DNA of 64,000 nucleotides from Hymenobacter elongatus. GTDB taxonomy: Bacteria; Bacteroidota; Bacteroidia; Cytophagales; Hymenobacteraceae. Under the pieces are notes generated by a model, which worked only from the letters and a program-made list of their open reading frames with translations, was not told where the DNA came from and made no database searches. Numbering within the stretch: position 1 is the first letter of the stretch; each line of letters begins with the position of its first letter. Below are positions 26,837-36,600 of this stretch, in pieces. The position numbers and the translations under genes were made by a program. Where the stretch lies: the NCBI RefSeq assembly GCF_004745955.1, contig NZ_SRLD01000009.1:60897-124896 (forward strand), read 5' to 3'.

Positions 26837-27379
26837 ATGAAAAAAGCCTTACTAGCTCCCGTTCTCTGCCTGACGCTTTTGCTGACGGCATTCCGCCCTT
26901 TTGCTGAGGTGGAAATGATTAAGAAGCGCGTACTCAGCGAGCGTGTTGAGATCTTGATTCCCAAGGGCTTCGAGGTAATGAGCGAGCAGCAGATGGACTT
27001 TAACTACGCGAAAGCGCAGAGCCGTCCAAGCGTTATTTACACGAACAGCAAAGAGGCCAGCATCGCCTTTACCTACACCGACAATACGGCTGATCAGGAT
27101 ATGATCAACATGTATGCAGACAACTTCTACAAGATGTACTCGAAGCAGTACAAGGAAGCGAAGTGGTTCAACAACGGCGTAAAAGAGATAAATGGTCGCA
27201 AAATTGGTTTCATGGAACTCATGAAACCAGAGCTCGGCCACGAGGTGTACAACTTGGTTTTCTTCACCGATGTGGAGGGTAAGTTGTTGATGTGCAACTT
27301 CACTTGCGCTGACCGTCAGAAGCCTGAGTGGGAAGCAGTAGCTAAGCAGATCATGGCTTCGTTCAAGTCAAACGGCTAG
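26837..27379 (+). CDS. Small exported protein of unknown function
   Basis: 180 aa. Signal peptide MKKALLAPVLCLTLLLTAFR, then a soluble domain: KKRVLSERVEILIPKGFEVM, NSKEASIAFTYTDNTADQDM, KWFNNGVKEINGRKIGFMEL and LVFFTDVEGKLLMCNFTCAD, ending in VAKQIMASFKSNG. The alternation of strands and the PKGFEVMSEQQMDFNYAK opening resemble PsbP/DUF1795-like domains found in Bacteroidota exported proteins. The resemblance is by eye and weak. Probably periplasmic. Own -7 promoter and a strong hairpin behind, so a single-gene transcript. Confidence 0.75.
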   Translation: MKKALLAPVLCLTLLLTAFRPFAEVEMIKKRVLSERVEILIPKGFEVMSEQQMDFNYAKAQSRPSVIYTNSKEASIAFTYTDNTADQDMINMYADNFYKMYSKQYKEAKWFNNGVKEINGRKIGFMELMKPELGHEVYNLVFFTDVEGKLLMCNFTCADRQKPEWEAVAKQIMASFKSNG

Positions 27380-27411
27380 GCTTTCGGTTCTAGCTTACTT
27401 CGGTAGAGTAT

Positions 27412-27459
27412 AAGAATCCCGAAATTTTCCCTCTTACGGCGGAAGATTTCGGGATTCTT
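27412..27459 (+). terminator. Hairpin terminator after the 180-aa protein gene
   Basis: Long stem AAGAATCCCGAAA / TTTCGGGATTCTT with a 22-base loop region, 32 bases past the stop codon. The T run is short, so termination strength is uncertain. Confidence 0.65.
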
Positions 27460-27554
27460 GCGTTGTAGCGGGATATGCTTGTAAGGGAATTAGGCGGTGT
27501 CATCTTTCTCCTTATTAAAGCAGATGCCTTGATGGCTGTGAAGAATGACATTTA

Positions 27555-28311
27555 GGCGGTGGTATAAAAGGTGGTTTTTGCGTAGCTTGGCAGCTGATCC
27601 AGAACACGTTAAGCTGTGGCAAGTGCGGTAGCACGGCCCTGCGCAAGAACGGCAGCAATAAAGGCAAAGCCAAGTATACCTGTATGGGCTGTCGCCACCA
27701 GGCTGTCTTTACGCCAGCCGCGCCGATACGGGCGGTCCGCTACGCCCAGGTCGAAAGGCTGCTGCTCGAACGCGTCTCGCAGCGCGCCATCGTGCGCCCG
27801 AGCGGCGTGGCGCGCATGACGGTGGCCATGCTGGCAAAAAAAAGCCCGGACGCGGCCGAGTAGCGGCCCGGTGTCGCGGCGGGTGAAGGAACTGGAGCTG
27901 GACGAGTTGTGGACGTTTGTGGGCCGCAAACGGCGCAAGGTATGGCTCTGGCTGGCCGTGGAGCGCTATTCGCGCCGCCTCGTCGCCTGGGTGCTGGGCA
28001 GCCGTGGCCGCGCCACGGCCCGGCGTCTGTGGCAGGCGCTGCCCCCGCCCTACCGTACCGGTGCCTGGTACCACACGGATGAATGACAGGCCTACCGGGG
28101 CGTGCTGCCCGCGCGGGCCCACCAGGCCCATGCCAAAGGCAGCGGGCAGACCAGCCGCGTGGAAGCGGTTAAGTGCTCCTTACGCCAACGCTGCGGGGTA
28201 CTGGTGCGCAAGTCCTACTCGTTTGGCCGCTTGCTGGCCATGCACCACGTGCGTATCCAACTCGTCATTGACGAGCATAATCGCCGATACACCACACATT
28301 AGACCACCGCC
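27555..28311 (+). mobile_element. IS1-type insertion sequence (inactive)
   Basis: About 757 bp bounded by inverted repeats at 27555-27574 and 28292-28311; 16 of 20 positions match, starting GGCGGTGGT at both ends. The length is close to the 768 bp of IS1. I see no target duplication at the flanks. Confidence 0.8.
27594..28302 (+). pseudogene. IS1 family transposase (InsA/InsB), disrupted
   Basis: InsA part: a zinc-finger-like CGKCG...CMGC pattern and a helix-turn-helix region (VSQRAIVRPSGVARMTVAML), stopping at TAG 27861-27863. InsB part in another frame: ELDELWTFVGRKRRKVWLWL, then YHTDE-stop-QAYRGVLPAR and VEAVKCSLRQR, the IS1 DDE core. Frames meet at an A8 run (27836-27843); losing one A would fuse InsA and InsB into one frame. 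A TGA at 28084-28086 replaces an expected Trp codon in the conserved TDEWQAY context. No in-frame ATG or GTG opens InsA. So this copy cannot make a normal transposase. Confidence 0.85.
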
Positions 28312-28379
28312 ATATAACGCTCTAGAGAGCCAGAATACCACAAAGAGGCACTGTCCCCACACCCTAGAAACAGATAAAT

Positions 28380-29687
28380 CTAGCGGCTCAGGGTATCGAA
28401 AAAAGTGATAACCAGCTGGGCTATGCCTGAAAAAGCTGTTAGTGGTAAGGCTTGGGCCTGGTCATTGACATCATGATAGGCCTTGCTGCCTCCGCGGGTA
28501 TAGAGGAAAAAGGCGGGCACGCCTTGGTTGGAAAATGGGTAATGATCGGAATTGGCCGCCTGACCACGGGCCGCTATGCTCGCCACATAGCGGTGCTCTT
28601 TGTTGATCTGGTCAAGGAGCTTGAAAGGCTTTTCTAAAACCCGTCCATTTACAACTGTAATACCTTCTTGTCCTGTACCGGTCAAGTCGAGGTTCACTAA
28701 GAAGCGGATGCGGGGTAAGGCCACAAGCGGATGCCGAATGAAGTAGCGTGAGCCTAATAAACCCGCTTCTTCGGCTCCGAAGGCCATAAAGATGACGGAA
28801 TAAGCGGGCTGGTGTTGAGGTTTGGCATAATACTCAGCCAGTTCGAGTAGTAAAGCTGTACCACTGGCATTGTCGTTGGCCCCAGGGAAGTAGGTGTTCT
28901 TGCCCATTCGACCCAGATGATCGTAGTGTGCCGACACCACTAAAAAAGAATCTGGTTGGATACGGCCTGGTACGTACCCAATGATGTTGCGGGCGCGGTA
29001 GTTAGCCACCAGAACGGCATCGATGCGCACTGCGGCCCGCTTGGCCTGCGTAGGCCAGCGCCTAGCGAGCAGCTGCAAGCGAGGCTGGGGTACCTGGTGG
29101 TCGGATAGGGAAGCCGTAAGCTTATCGGGAACCAGCGTCAGCAGCGCGGCTGCCTGATCCAGGTGACGGGCAAACGCATCGGGAAGTGTACGGATGCGTT
29201 CGGCGTCGCGCTGCCGTAGGACCAACACCTGGCCTTGTAGACTTTGACTTAAGAAACGTTGCCCGGCCGTCTCATCGTCGAATATGAGCGTGTCGAGTGC
29301 TATAACCGGACCCGTGAGGTCGCCGGGGCCAGACGTTGGGTCTAGGATGAAATCGACGCCAGGCTCCAGCGCTTTGCCATCAAGCAGCAGACTACAGCGC
29401 CCGGGAAAGGTGTTGATTGTTACGGGGAAAAACTGCGCGTATTTGGGGGTAAAGGCACGGAGTCCAGCCTGCCGAAAACGGCGACTGATGTATTCGGCGG
29501 CCCGCTGCTCGCCTTTTTTTACGTAGCCCCGGCCATGCATGTCTGGGGCCGCCAAGGCAGTGATAGTAGCGCGGGCTCGGCCCATGTCCTGGCTACAGGC
29601 GTAACGGGGCGCTGTGGTAGTGAGTAATAGCAGCAACCCCCAGCCCGAATGACTAGACAATAGGGACGGCAGAACACGGTGGAGCAT
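28380..29687 (-). CDS. Exported M28 family zinc aminopeptidase
   Basis: 435 aa. Hydrophobic N-terminus at about 14-32 (GWGLLLLLTTTAPRYACSQ), with a possible lipobox-like AC but probably a cleaved signal. A PA-like region lies at about 100-215. The M28 metal-binding segments are VVSAHYDHLGRMGKNTYFPG, ANDNASGTALLLELAEYY and FGAEEAGLLGSRYF, supplying the His, bridging Asp and Glu-Glu pair, with a later SDHYPFSNQGVPAFFLYTRG carrying the last His. It removes N-terminal residues from peptides in the periplasm or outside. It is the last gene of a gcvH-vanZ-M28 transcription unit (12-base gap). Confidence 0.92.
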   Translation of the reverse strand: MLHRVLPSLLSSHSGWGLLLLLTTTAPRYACSQDMGRARATITALAAPDMHGRGYVKKGEQRAAEYISRRFRQAGLRAFTPKYAQFFPVTINTFPGRCSLLLDGKALEPGVDFILDPTSGPGDLTGPVIALDTLIFDDETAGQRFLSQSLQGQVLVLRQRDAERIRTLPDAFARHLDQAAALLTLVPDKLTASLSDHQVPQPRLQLLARRWPTQAKRAAVRIDAVLVANYRARNIIGYVPGRIQPDSFLVVSAHYDHLGRMGKNTYFPGANDNASGTALLLELAEYYAKPQHQPAYSVIFMAFGAEEAGLLGSRYFIRHPLVALPRIRFLVNLDLTGTGQEGITVVNGRVLEKPFKLLDQINKEHRYVASIAARGQAANSDHYPFSNQGVPAFFLYTRGGSKAYHDVNDQAQALPLTAFSGIAQLVITFFDTLSR

Positions 29688-29699
29688 ACGCTACTGACT

Positions 29700-30107
29700 T
29701 TAGGCCCACCAGCGGCGAAGAGAATGGGCTACTAACAAACCAAGGGCAGTGCCGAGACCATCACTGATAACATCAGACCACTCGCCGTGTCGTCCCAGTC
29801 GCATCGTAATCTGGAGCAACTCAATGAGTGCGCCCAGCGCTATGCCTTCGGCAAATACCACGCTAAACGCCCAGCGCTGCCGCCAATGGTAGCGCCGTTG
29901 GCGGACGCTGGAAAAGTAGCTGAACGCTGCCAGCACGAAGAAAACGAAAGCATGGGCCGCCGTGTCGAAGGAGAGCAACTGCCACGGCGGTACGGTCGGC
30001 ATGTTTTGGGCTGGCGTAAGCGTCAGGACCAAAACCAGCGCCGCCCACGCCAAGGGCAGGGCCACAAAGGCCCGGCGACGAGGCGGCGGCGGCGCTAGAG
30101 GCAACAT
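29700..30107 (-). CDS. VanZ family membrane protein
   Basis: 135 aa, four membrane segments. The family pattern is clear: PPWQLLSFDTAAHAFVFFVL and the closing IALGALIELLQITMRLGRHG, then EWSDVISDGLGTALGLLVAH. VanZ proteins are named after a teicoplanin-resistance gene, but most members, including this short single-domain type, have no proven link to resistance. It lies 6 bases downstream of gcvH, a neighbourhood often seen in Bacteroidota. Confidence 0.88.
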   Translation of the reverse strand: MLPLAPPPPRRRAFVALPLAWAALVLVLTLTPAQNMPTVPPWQLLSFDTAAHAFVFFVLAAFSYFSSVRQRRYHWRQRWAFSVVFAEGIALGALIELLQITMRLGRHGEWSDVISDGLGTALGLLVAHSLRRWWA

Positions 30108-30113
30108 ACGGCG

Positions 30114-30494
30114 TTAGGCCCCGATCAGCTCGCCGTAGCTTTCGGACGTCAGCAAGGCGTCAATCTCAGCGGGGTTGGAGAGCTCCATTTTGATGATCCA
30201 GCCGTCGCCGTAAGGGTCGGAATTCACCGTTTCGGGGCTGCCGTCGAGCTTGGTATTGATTTCCACTACCGTACCCGAAACCGGGCTGAACAGATCAGAA
30301 ACCGTTTTAACAGCTTCCACGGTACCGAATACGTCGTTTTGGGCTACCTCTTTGTCGAGCGTGTCAATGTCTACATATACAATATCACCAAGTTCCTTCT
30401 GGGCGTGGTCGGTGATACCGATGTAGGCAGTGTTGCCTTCCACACGAATCCATTCGTGCTCTTTGGTGTACTTCAGATTGGCGGGGAGATTCAT
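30114..30494 (-). CDS. gcvH: Glycine cleavage system H protein
   Basis: 126 aa lipoyl carrier protein that shuttles the aminomethyl group between the P, T and L proteins. N-terminus [20 protein letters not shown] and lipoylation motif [18 protein letters not shown], with Lys63 as the lipoyl site. The C-terminus ([20 protein letters not shown]) is complete. Length is normal for the family. First gene of the unit, with its own -7 box. Confidence 0.97.
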   Translation of the reverse strand: MNLPANLKYTKEHEWIRVEGNTAYIGITDHAQKELGDIVYVDIDTLDKEVAQNDVFGTVEAVKTVSDLFSPVSGTVVEINTKLDGSPETVNSDPYGDGWIIKMELSNPAEIDALLTSESYGELIGA

Positions 30495-30541
30495 ACGGGG
30501 GTGTTTAGGAGGGAAGAATACCGACGCAAGGCGTCCGGTGC

Positions 30542-30549
30542 CAAAAGTA
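30542..30549 (-). promoter_or_regulatory. -7 promoter box for gcvH operon
   Basis: TACTTTTG on the minus strand, exact TAnnTTTG, 48 bases before the gcvH ATG. Confidence 0.6.
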
Positions 30550-30603
30550 CGTGTTGGCTTGCGAAATGGCTAAAGGCAACGCCAGGCAAATAAGCGCCGG
30601 AGC

Positions 30604-30643
30604 AAAAAAACAGCCACCGGCTTCGGCAGAAGCGCGGTGGCTG
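30604..30643 (-). terminator. Intrinsic terminator after sprA
   Basis: Compound stem CAGCCACCG + GCTTC / GAAGC + CGGTGGCTG with loop GGCA. The A7 run on the + strand becomes the T tract for the leftward sprA transcript. Confidence 0.9.
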
Positions 30644-30674
30644 GTACTGAGCAAGCAAAGAAGGTGGGTGGAAT

Positions 30675-33600
30675 CTACTGCGAGAGGCTATAACGGAGCT
30701 GAAGTCCTCCTTCGGTGGCGGAGTTTTTGAACGAGTTCTGCACCCGGGGCTCCGTGACGGTGCGGGAGAAGAACAGCTGTAGATTCAACCGCTGATTCAG
30801 AATATAGTCTATCGTTGGCCGCAGCTGCAGCTGCCGGGTTCCGTTGGTTGTCAGACCCTTGGGGCGGCCAGGGTTACCGGCGAGCTGCTGGCCGGCAGCA
30901 TCGAAAATAGGGTCAACTACGTCTTCGATGGTGCGCTGAATAGTCGTATTGTCCCGAATCGATAGATCGAGGCGCGCCGTAAGCTCATTGCGCAACACGC
31001 GCTGCTCGCCCCCAATGCGGAAAGGAATCTTCAGGCGGTTGGTGGCATAGCCAAAGCCGATTACCAACTCCTGCGAATGAAGTTCCATTACCTGCGCGTT
31101 GGTCGTGTTCAGGGTAATACCCCGCTCGGTGCGCAGTTCCAGGCGGCCGGTTATTTTCTGCAGCGTCTGGAAGTTAACGCCAATCAACGGGGAAAGCCGT
31201 TCCGCAATGGTCACCTGCCCAATGATGTAGTACGGAATGAATTGCTTGTTTTCATTGACTAAATCGGGCAGGAAGCCGGGTGCGGAGCCGTATTGCGTGG
31301 AGGTGGTATAGCTAGCCACTGTGTAGGTGGAAGCATAGGCGTGGTTCAGGGTGATGGAGCGGAAATAGCGCTTCACGAACGGTAGCTCGGCCAGCCCATT
31401 ATAGTCGATGCGCCAGTTCGGGATGGGCAGTAGCGCGAAAGGATTGAACTTCTTGGCTTTGTACCCATCGGACGAGCGGCCCTGATACGCGTCGATGAAG
31501 GAAGGAATCAACACATCCTGCGCATTGTAGCCGTACTGATGGTCTTTGTCGCTTCTGGGGTTGGCATCCTGCAGCCGCTGGCGTACCGTGGCCCGGTTGG
31601 CTACGAACCGGTCGAAGGCCTTGGATACTTCCCCATTCGCAGTCCGGTCGCCAAAGAGCGTTTGTACCGAGATGAAGGAGGTCGTAAAGGTACCCGTATT
31701 CAGGGGCAGCAAGGGAGCCAGGGAGCCGGGAGCAAAGTCGCCGACCCGGGCGTTATACGGTTCCAGCGTGGCGGTATCAACGGCCAGGCGGTAGAACGTT
31801 TCGCGGTTGCGCACCAGCTGCCGCCGGCCATCAAGCTGGATGTTGAAGTCACGGAAGGGTTCCAGGGCAGTGCGGAGGGTGAGGTTTTCGGTTAGCAACG
31901 AGCTGAGCGGCGTGTTCAGCAGGTCACTACGGTTGGTGTACCACCCCCGTGAATTCGCCCGGTCGTAGAGCTCTTGCAGGCTAGACTGCTGACCCAGGAT
32001 GAAGGGCAGACCCGGTGCGGCAAAGTCGCTATCGAGGCCAAACAGCCGCGTGCCGGGCAGGTAGCCGGGCAGCAGCGTGCCCGTACTCCGCGAATAGGTG
32101 AAGTTCAGGGAGCGGGCCGTCATCAGGGAGCGGAGCACTGCTTTGAGCACGCGTAGCTCCGGGCCCTTGGCCGAATCCTGGGCGCTTGCCGGAGCCGGGG
32201 CCTTGTCCTGGAGCTGGCCCAGCGCTGGTGGCGGCACGGTGCCTTTACGACCAATGCTACGGTCTGGCGGGGCTGTCTGTGGCGCGTTGTTGATGATGTT
32301 GAGGAAGCGCACCTTGTTGTAGAGCTTCACCAGATCGATCTTACCATTGGCACTGAGTTCAGCATTGTTCTGGATGGTATTGCCCAGCCGCACGTCGATG
32401 GTTTCCAGGCTGTCGGGCTGAGTGGGGTACTTGGGCGCCCGCAAGGCCGTGGAGGCAGCTTGCCAGATATAGTTGGCCGAGTAGCGGGTATCGGCCGAAA
32501 TCCAGTCGGTGAGCGGAAACTTATCCAGGGGCAACCGATACGTCAGGGCCACGGTCTGGGTGAAGTTGGTGGTACGGCCGCCGCGCCGGAACAGGTTGTC
32601 GCGCAGCTGCTGGCGGTTTGCCCTGGACACCGGGTCGTTGCCCAGCGTAGGACCGGCATCCTCATCAATCACCGAGCGGTTGTTGGCGGTGTAGTCGAAG
32701 ATGAGACTTTTAGTCAAATCCCACTTCAGGTCATAAATCCGGTTGAAGAAGAAGCTCTTCTGATAAATCGGGGCGATACCGTCGATGGTCGGGACCTGCC
32801 CCGGCACCTGCGTGCGCTGCAGCTGCCGCTCGTTGTAGCGGCGGTCCAGATCGGCCCGGAAAGCGAAGCGACTCGGCAGGGGGGTGAAGTTCAGATCCTG
32901 TAAAATCTTGAAGTAAGGCGAATCCAGCGCCTTGATCTTTGCCAGCGGCGTGTAGTTTTTGGGCGTCATTTGGTACACGTAGGCCAGCGCCCCGGTGTAG
33001 GTTTTGGTGAAGTCCCGGTCGGTGCGGATGTCGGTGTGCAGCCGCTCGGTGAGGGCATAGCTCACCGCGAAGTTCTCGATGTCGTACGGGCGCACCTTCT
33101 TTTCGAGGTTAGTGCGCTCCTTCCGCACGTTGAGTAGGCTGATGCTCCGGCTACTGGTCTGGTCGATTACTTCCTTGCGGTAGGCCGTTTTTTCGGAGGC
33201 CGACTCAAACTTCTCCAACGACTGCTCTAAGCGGGTGTCGGGGTCCAGCGGGTCATACTTGGGGCTGCGGCTTTCCTGGCCGGCCTGCACCAGCACCGGG
33301 ATGCGCAGGCCCAGCTTCTCGGGCAGCAGCTTGTCGGCGGCTACCGCCGCGTTCAGGTCGCCGCGCGTGATGTTGTCGAGGGAGCGTTGGGCCACCTTAT
33401 CCTGCAGGCCGCCGAAGCCCACGGAAGTGAAGCTGCCGGTAGCCGTGATGTTAGCTAAGTCGGCGAGCTTGGTGTTGAAGCGGGCCGTAGCGGCCCAGCC
33501 GTTTTCGCGCTCAAAGTCAAACACCCGGAACTCATCGGCCCACAGGCACAAGGATTTGGTGCTGTTGTCGTCCAATGGATTGAGAATGCCAATCATTACA

Positions 33601-36600
33601 CCTTGCACGGCACTGAAGTCGGGGTTGCCCACAATGGTAATGGTGGCCCCGTTGGGCAGCTGCTTCTCAAAGGGCGTCAGCAAGTCCTGGCCCAGCCGGT
33701 TGCGGGCGGCCTTGGCATCAATAAACTCCTGGAAAGAGATTTGTACCTCGTTTTCCAGCGGCCAGATGTCCCGCTCGTTGGTTGCGCCGGGCCGCGTAAT
33801 GGTGAGCGGCAGCGAGTATTCGTAGTAGTTCTGGGTGTAGTCGGTGCCGATGCGGACGAAGGCCCGCACTTGGCCGGCCGGGCCGTTTCGCACGGCCGGG
33901 TCTTCGCTCTCGGCGTGCAAAAACAGCCGCAGCTGCTTGTAGCGCAGCATGCTGATGTTGATATTCTTGTAGGCTGCCTTGCCAATGCCATCGGCCAGGC
34001 CTTCCACGCAAAGGCGCAACGACTGCTCATTCTGCTCCCGGTTCACGGTGCTGGAGCCGTACTCTTTGTCGCGCTGAATGTTGGGCGGCAATACATACGG
34101 AATAGCATCGGTTCCGCTGACGCCGGCAATACCATTTTCCTCGATGCTAACGGTCGAGATGGTGAATGGCGTCTTGTCGTCGCCGCAGTTGAAGCAGGGC
34201 GCTCCCGGCTGCGAAATCGGGCTCAGGAAACGCCGCCACTGGTTGGCCACGAACTGGGGCTGCACCATGCGCAGCACCACCGGCTGCTCCCAGCCCGTGA
34301 GGTACATGCGTACGAAGCGAATTGACTTGTAGCCAAAGCTGACGTTGCCGGTAGTGCCGCGCACGTTGAGCGGCTGGCGAATTGGAATCCGGAACTGGTA
34401 CCACGACACCTGGTCGCCATTAATGGAGTTGGTGGTTTTGTCGACGATGTAGTTCTGCCCCACTTCCAGCTGGCCGGGCTTGATGGACATGCGCCACTCG
34501 TAATAGCGTTCCGTGTCCGAAATAACGTTGTCGCGGTTCAGGTCTTCCTTATCCGGGAAGGCTGTTGAGCTGAGCTGGCTGTTCTCCTGCGAGTTACCCT
34601 GCATGCCGTTATATTGCTTGTAGCGGCCCAGAATCTTGGTGTTGCTGGCCGAGTAGAAGTCATCGAGGTGGTGCCGGAAGTTATCGGCCGATGGGTCTTC
34701 CACGGCCGTGTAGGCCCCCGCGAAGAAGCTGCGCTCCTCGTTGTCGTCCAATCCTTCCAAGCCGATATCCTGGCGGGCGCGGCCACCGGGCGCGGTGTTG
34801 AAGGCATCGGTCAGGAACTGCTGCCGGGTAACGCGGCCCCAGTCGGTGGGGCGGGTATCCTGGGCTATGTTGGCCGGATCGGTTGGCAGGCCGTTTTCGA
34901 ACTCGTGCTGGTTGCTGTCGCGCAGCACGTCTTCCGACACGGAGCCCAGATTCAGGTACAGCTCCCCGCCGGTTTCGTTGTTGGTCGGCGTATTCTCGGA
35001 GTCATTCACCTGCCCGTTGGCACCCTTGATGAAAGGGTCCATGAGCCAGAACTCCATATACTCGACGTTGGCGTTGTCGAAATCGGTGTCGAAGGTGATT
35101 TCGCGGCTAATGCCGGCGTAATGCGACCGGGCATCCGACGTGAGCCGCTTGCCGTCGGTCGATACATCGGGAGTATAGTTGTACTGACCCCGCTCCTGCG
35201 GAAAATAGGCCAGGTCGAGCGAGTATTCAAATCCGTTGCCGGTAGCGCCCACGTCGCGGTTCGGAAATATCTCGGTGCGCTCGATGCCCCGGGTGTAGTG
35301 GTTTTTGAGGTCTCCGTCCCCAATGTTACCCGGCTTGCCGGGGCCGCCGGTGTAATAAATCTGGTCGACGGTGTACCAGGCGAGCTTGGCCCGATTGAAG
35401 GCGTAGCCGAGGTTGGGATTGATGTTCGGGCTAGGAGCCGGAATCAGGGGCAAGGGCGTGGCCGCCAGCCGCCAGGCGGTAGCGGCACTCACGCCGCCCA
35501 GGGAGTAGGGCGTGCGGGCGTTTTCGAAATCGTCGATATACGACACGCCATCTTCGCCGCGCCCGAGCTTCGACTTGCCCGGCAGCAGCTGCGCCACTTC
35601 CGCGCTGAAGGCCACCGACGACGGCTCTTTGGTCGAAATCAGCGGCAGCATATCCAGGTACTTGGTCAGCGCTCGCGACTCGCGCCGCATGTTCACGTCG
35701 AAACCGTAAATGGTATTGTTGCCGGGTTCGTCGCCGATGTTCACGCGGTTGATGCCCGGGGCCTGGTTTTCCAGCAAATGCAGCACCGTAGCGCCGAAAT
35801 TAATATCCTGGTTCAGCCGGTAGTCGAAGCGGGCACCGACCAGCCTGCGCGGCTGCACCTGCACCAGGGCGTTTTTCTCGAATTCCACCTTCAGCTCATT
35901 GGCCGAGTTGAGGTAGCTCGGGTTCAGAATTTTCACCTTCGCCTGATCGTAGAAAACCTGGTAGTCGCGGCCTTCTTCGAGCAGCGTGCTGCCCGAGCGC
36001 ACCCGCACCGAGCCTTCGGCAATGCCGATGCCGGGCAGCGAAATCTCGTCGGTGGCCGTGGCCTGAAAGCGACCCTTTAGGAAAAACTTATCCTTCTCCT
36101 GGCGCTGCTGGGCGTCGCTCTGGGTTTGGGTATATAGCTCCTGGTACACGTATTTGCGCGCCAGCTCCCGCTCGCGCTGGGCTAGGCCCAGGTCCATGCT
36201 AGCCGTGTCAAACTGGGCCCGCAGGAAGTTGCCGAAGGGCTCTACGACCGGGAAAATGATTTTGCCCAGATCAGGGTCGATGGTGGTGCCGGGGAAAAAG
36301 TCGAAGTTGCCGTCCGGGTTCTGGTCGTTGTTGGGGTTCACGTTATCAAGGTTCAGCACCTCGATAAGCGGCTTGTTGGCAATTTTCTGGCCTTCCTTCA
36401 GCGAGATAAGGTCTACGCCGGTCGCGTCGTCCTTATACACGATTTGAAGCTGAAAATTGTCGCGGTTGAGCTGGCTGGCGTTCAGGGGATAGACGTTTTT
36501 CATCATCAAATCCCAGGTCGGCAGGTTGCGCGTGCGCAGGTTCTCGTTCACCGGATTTACATTCGGATCGGCTAGCCCCACGCCGGGGTTGGTGGCCTTC

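Noticed and set aside
29700..30107. VanZ as a glycopeptide resistance determinant
   Set aside because: No vanA/H/X/Y/R/S genes nearby; the short VanZ-like protein sits in a housekeeping operon.
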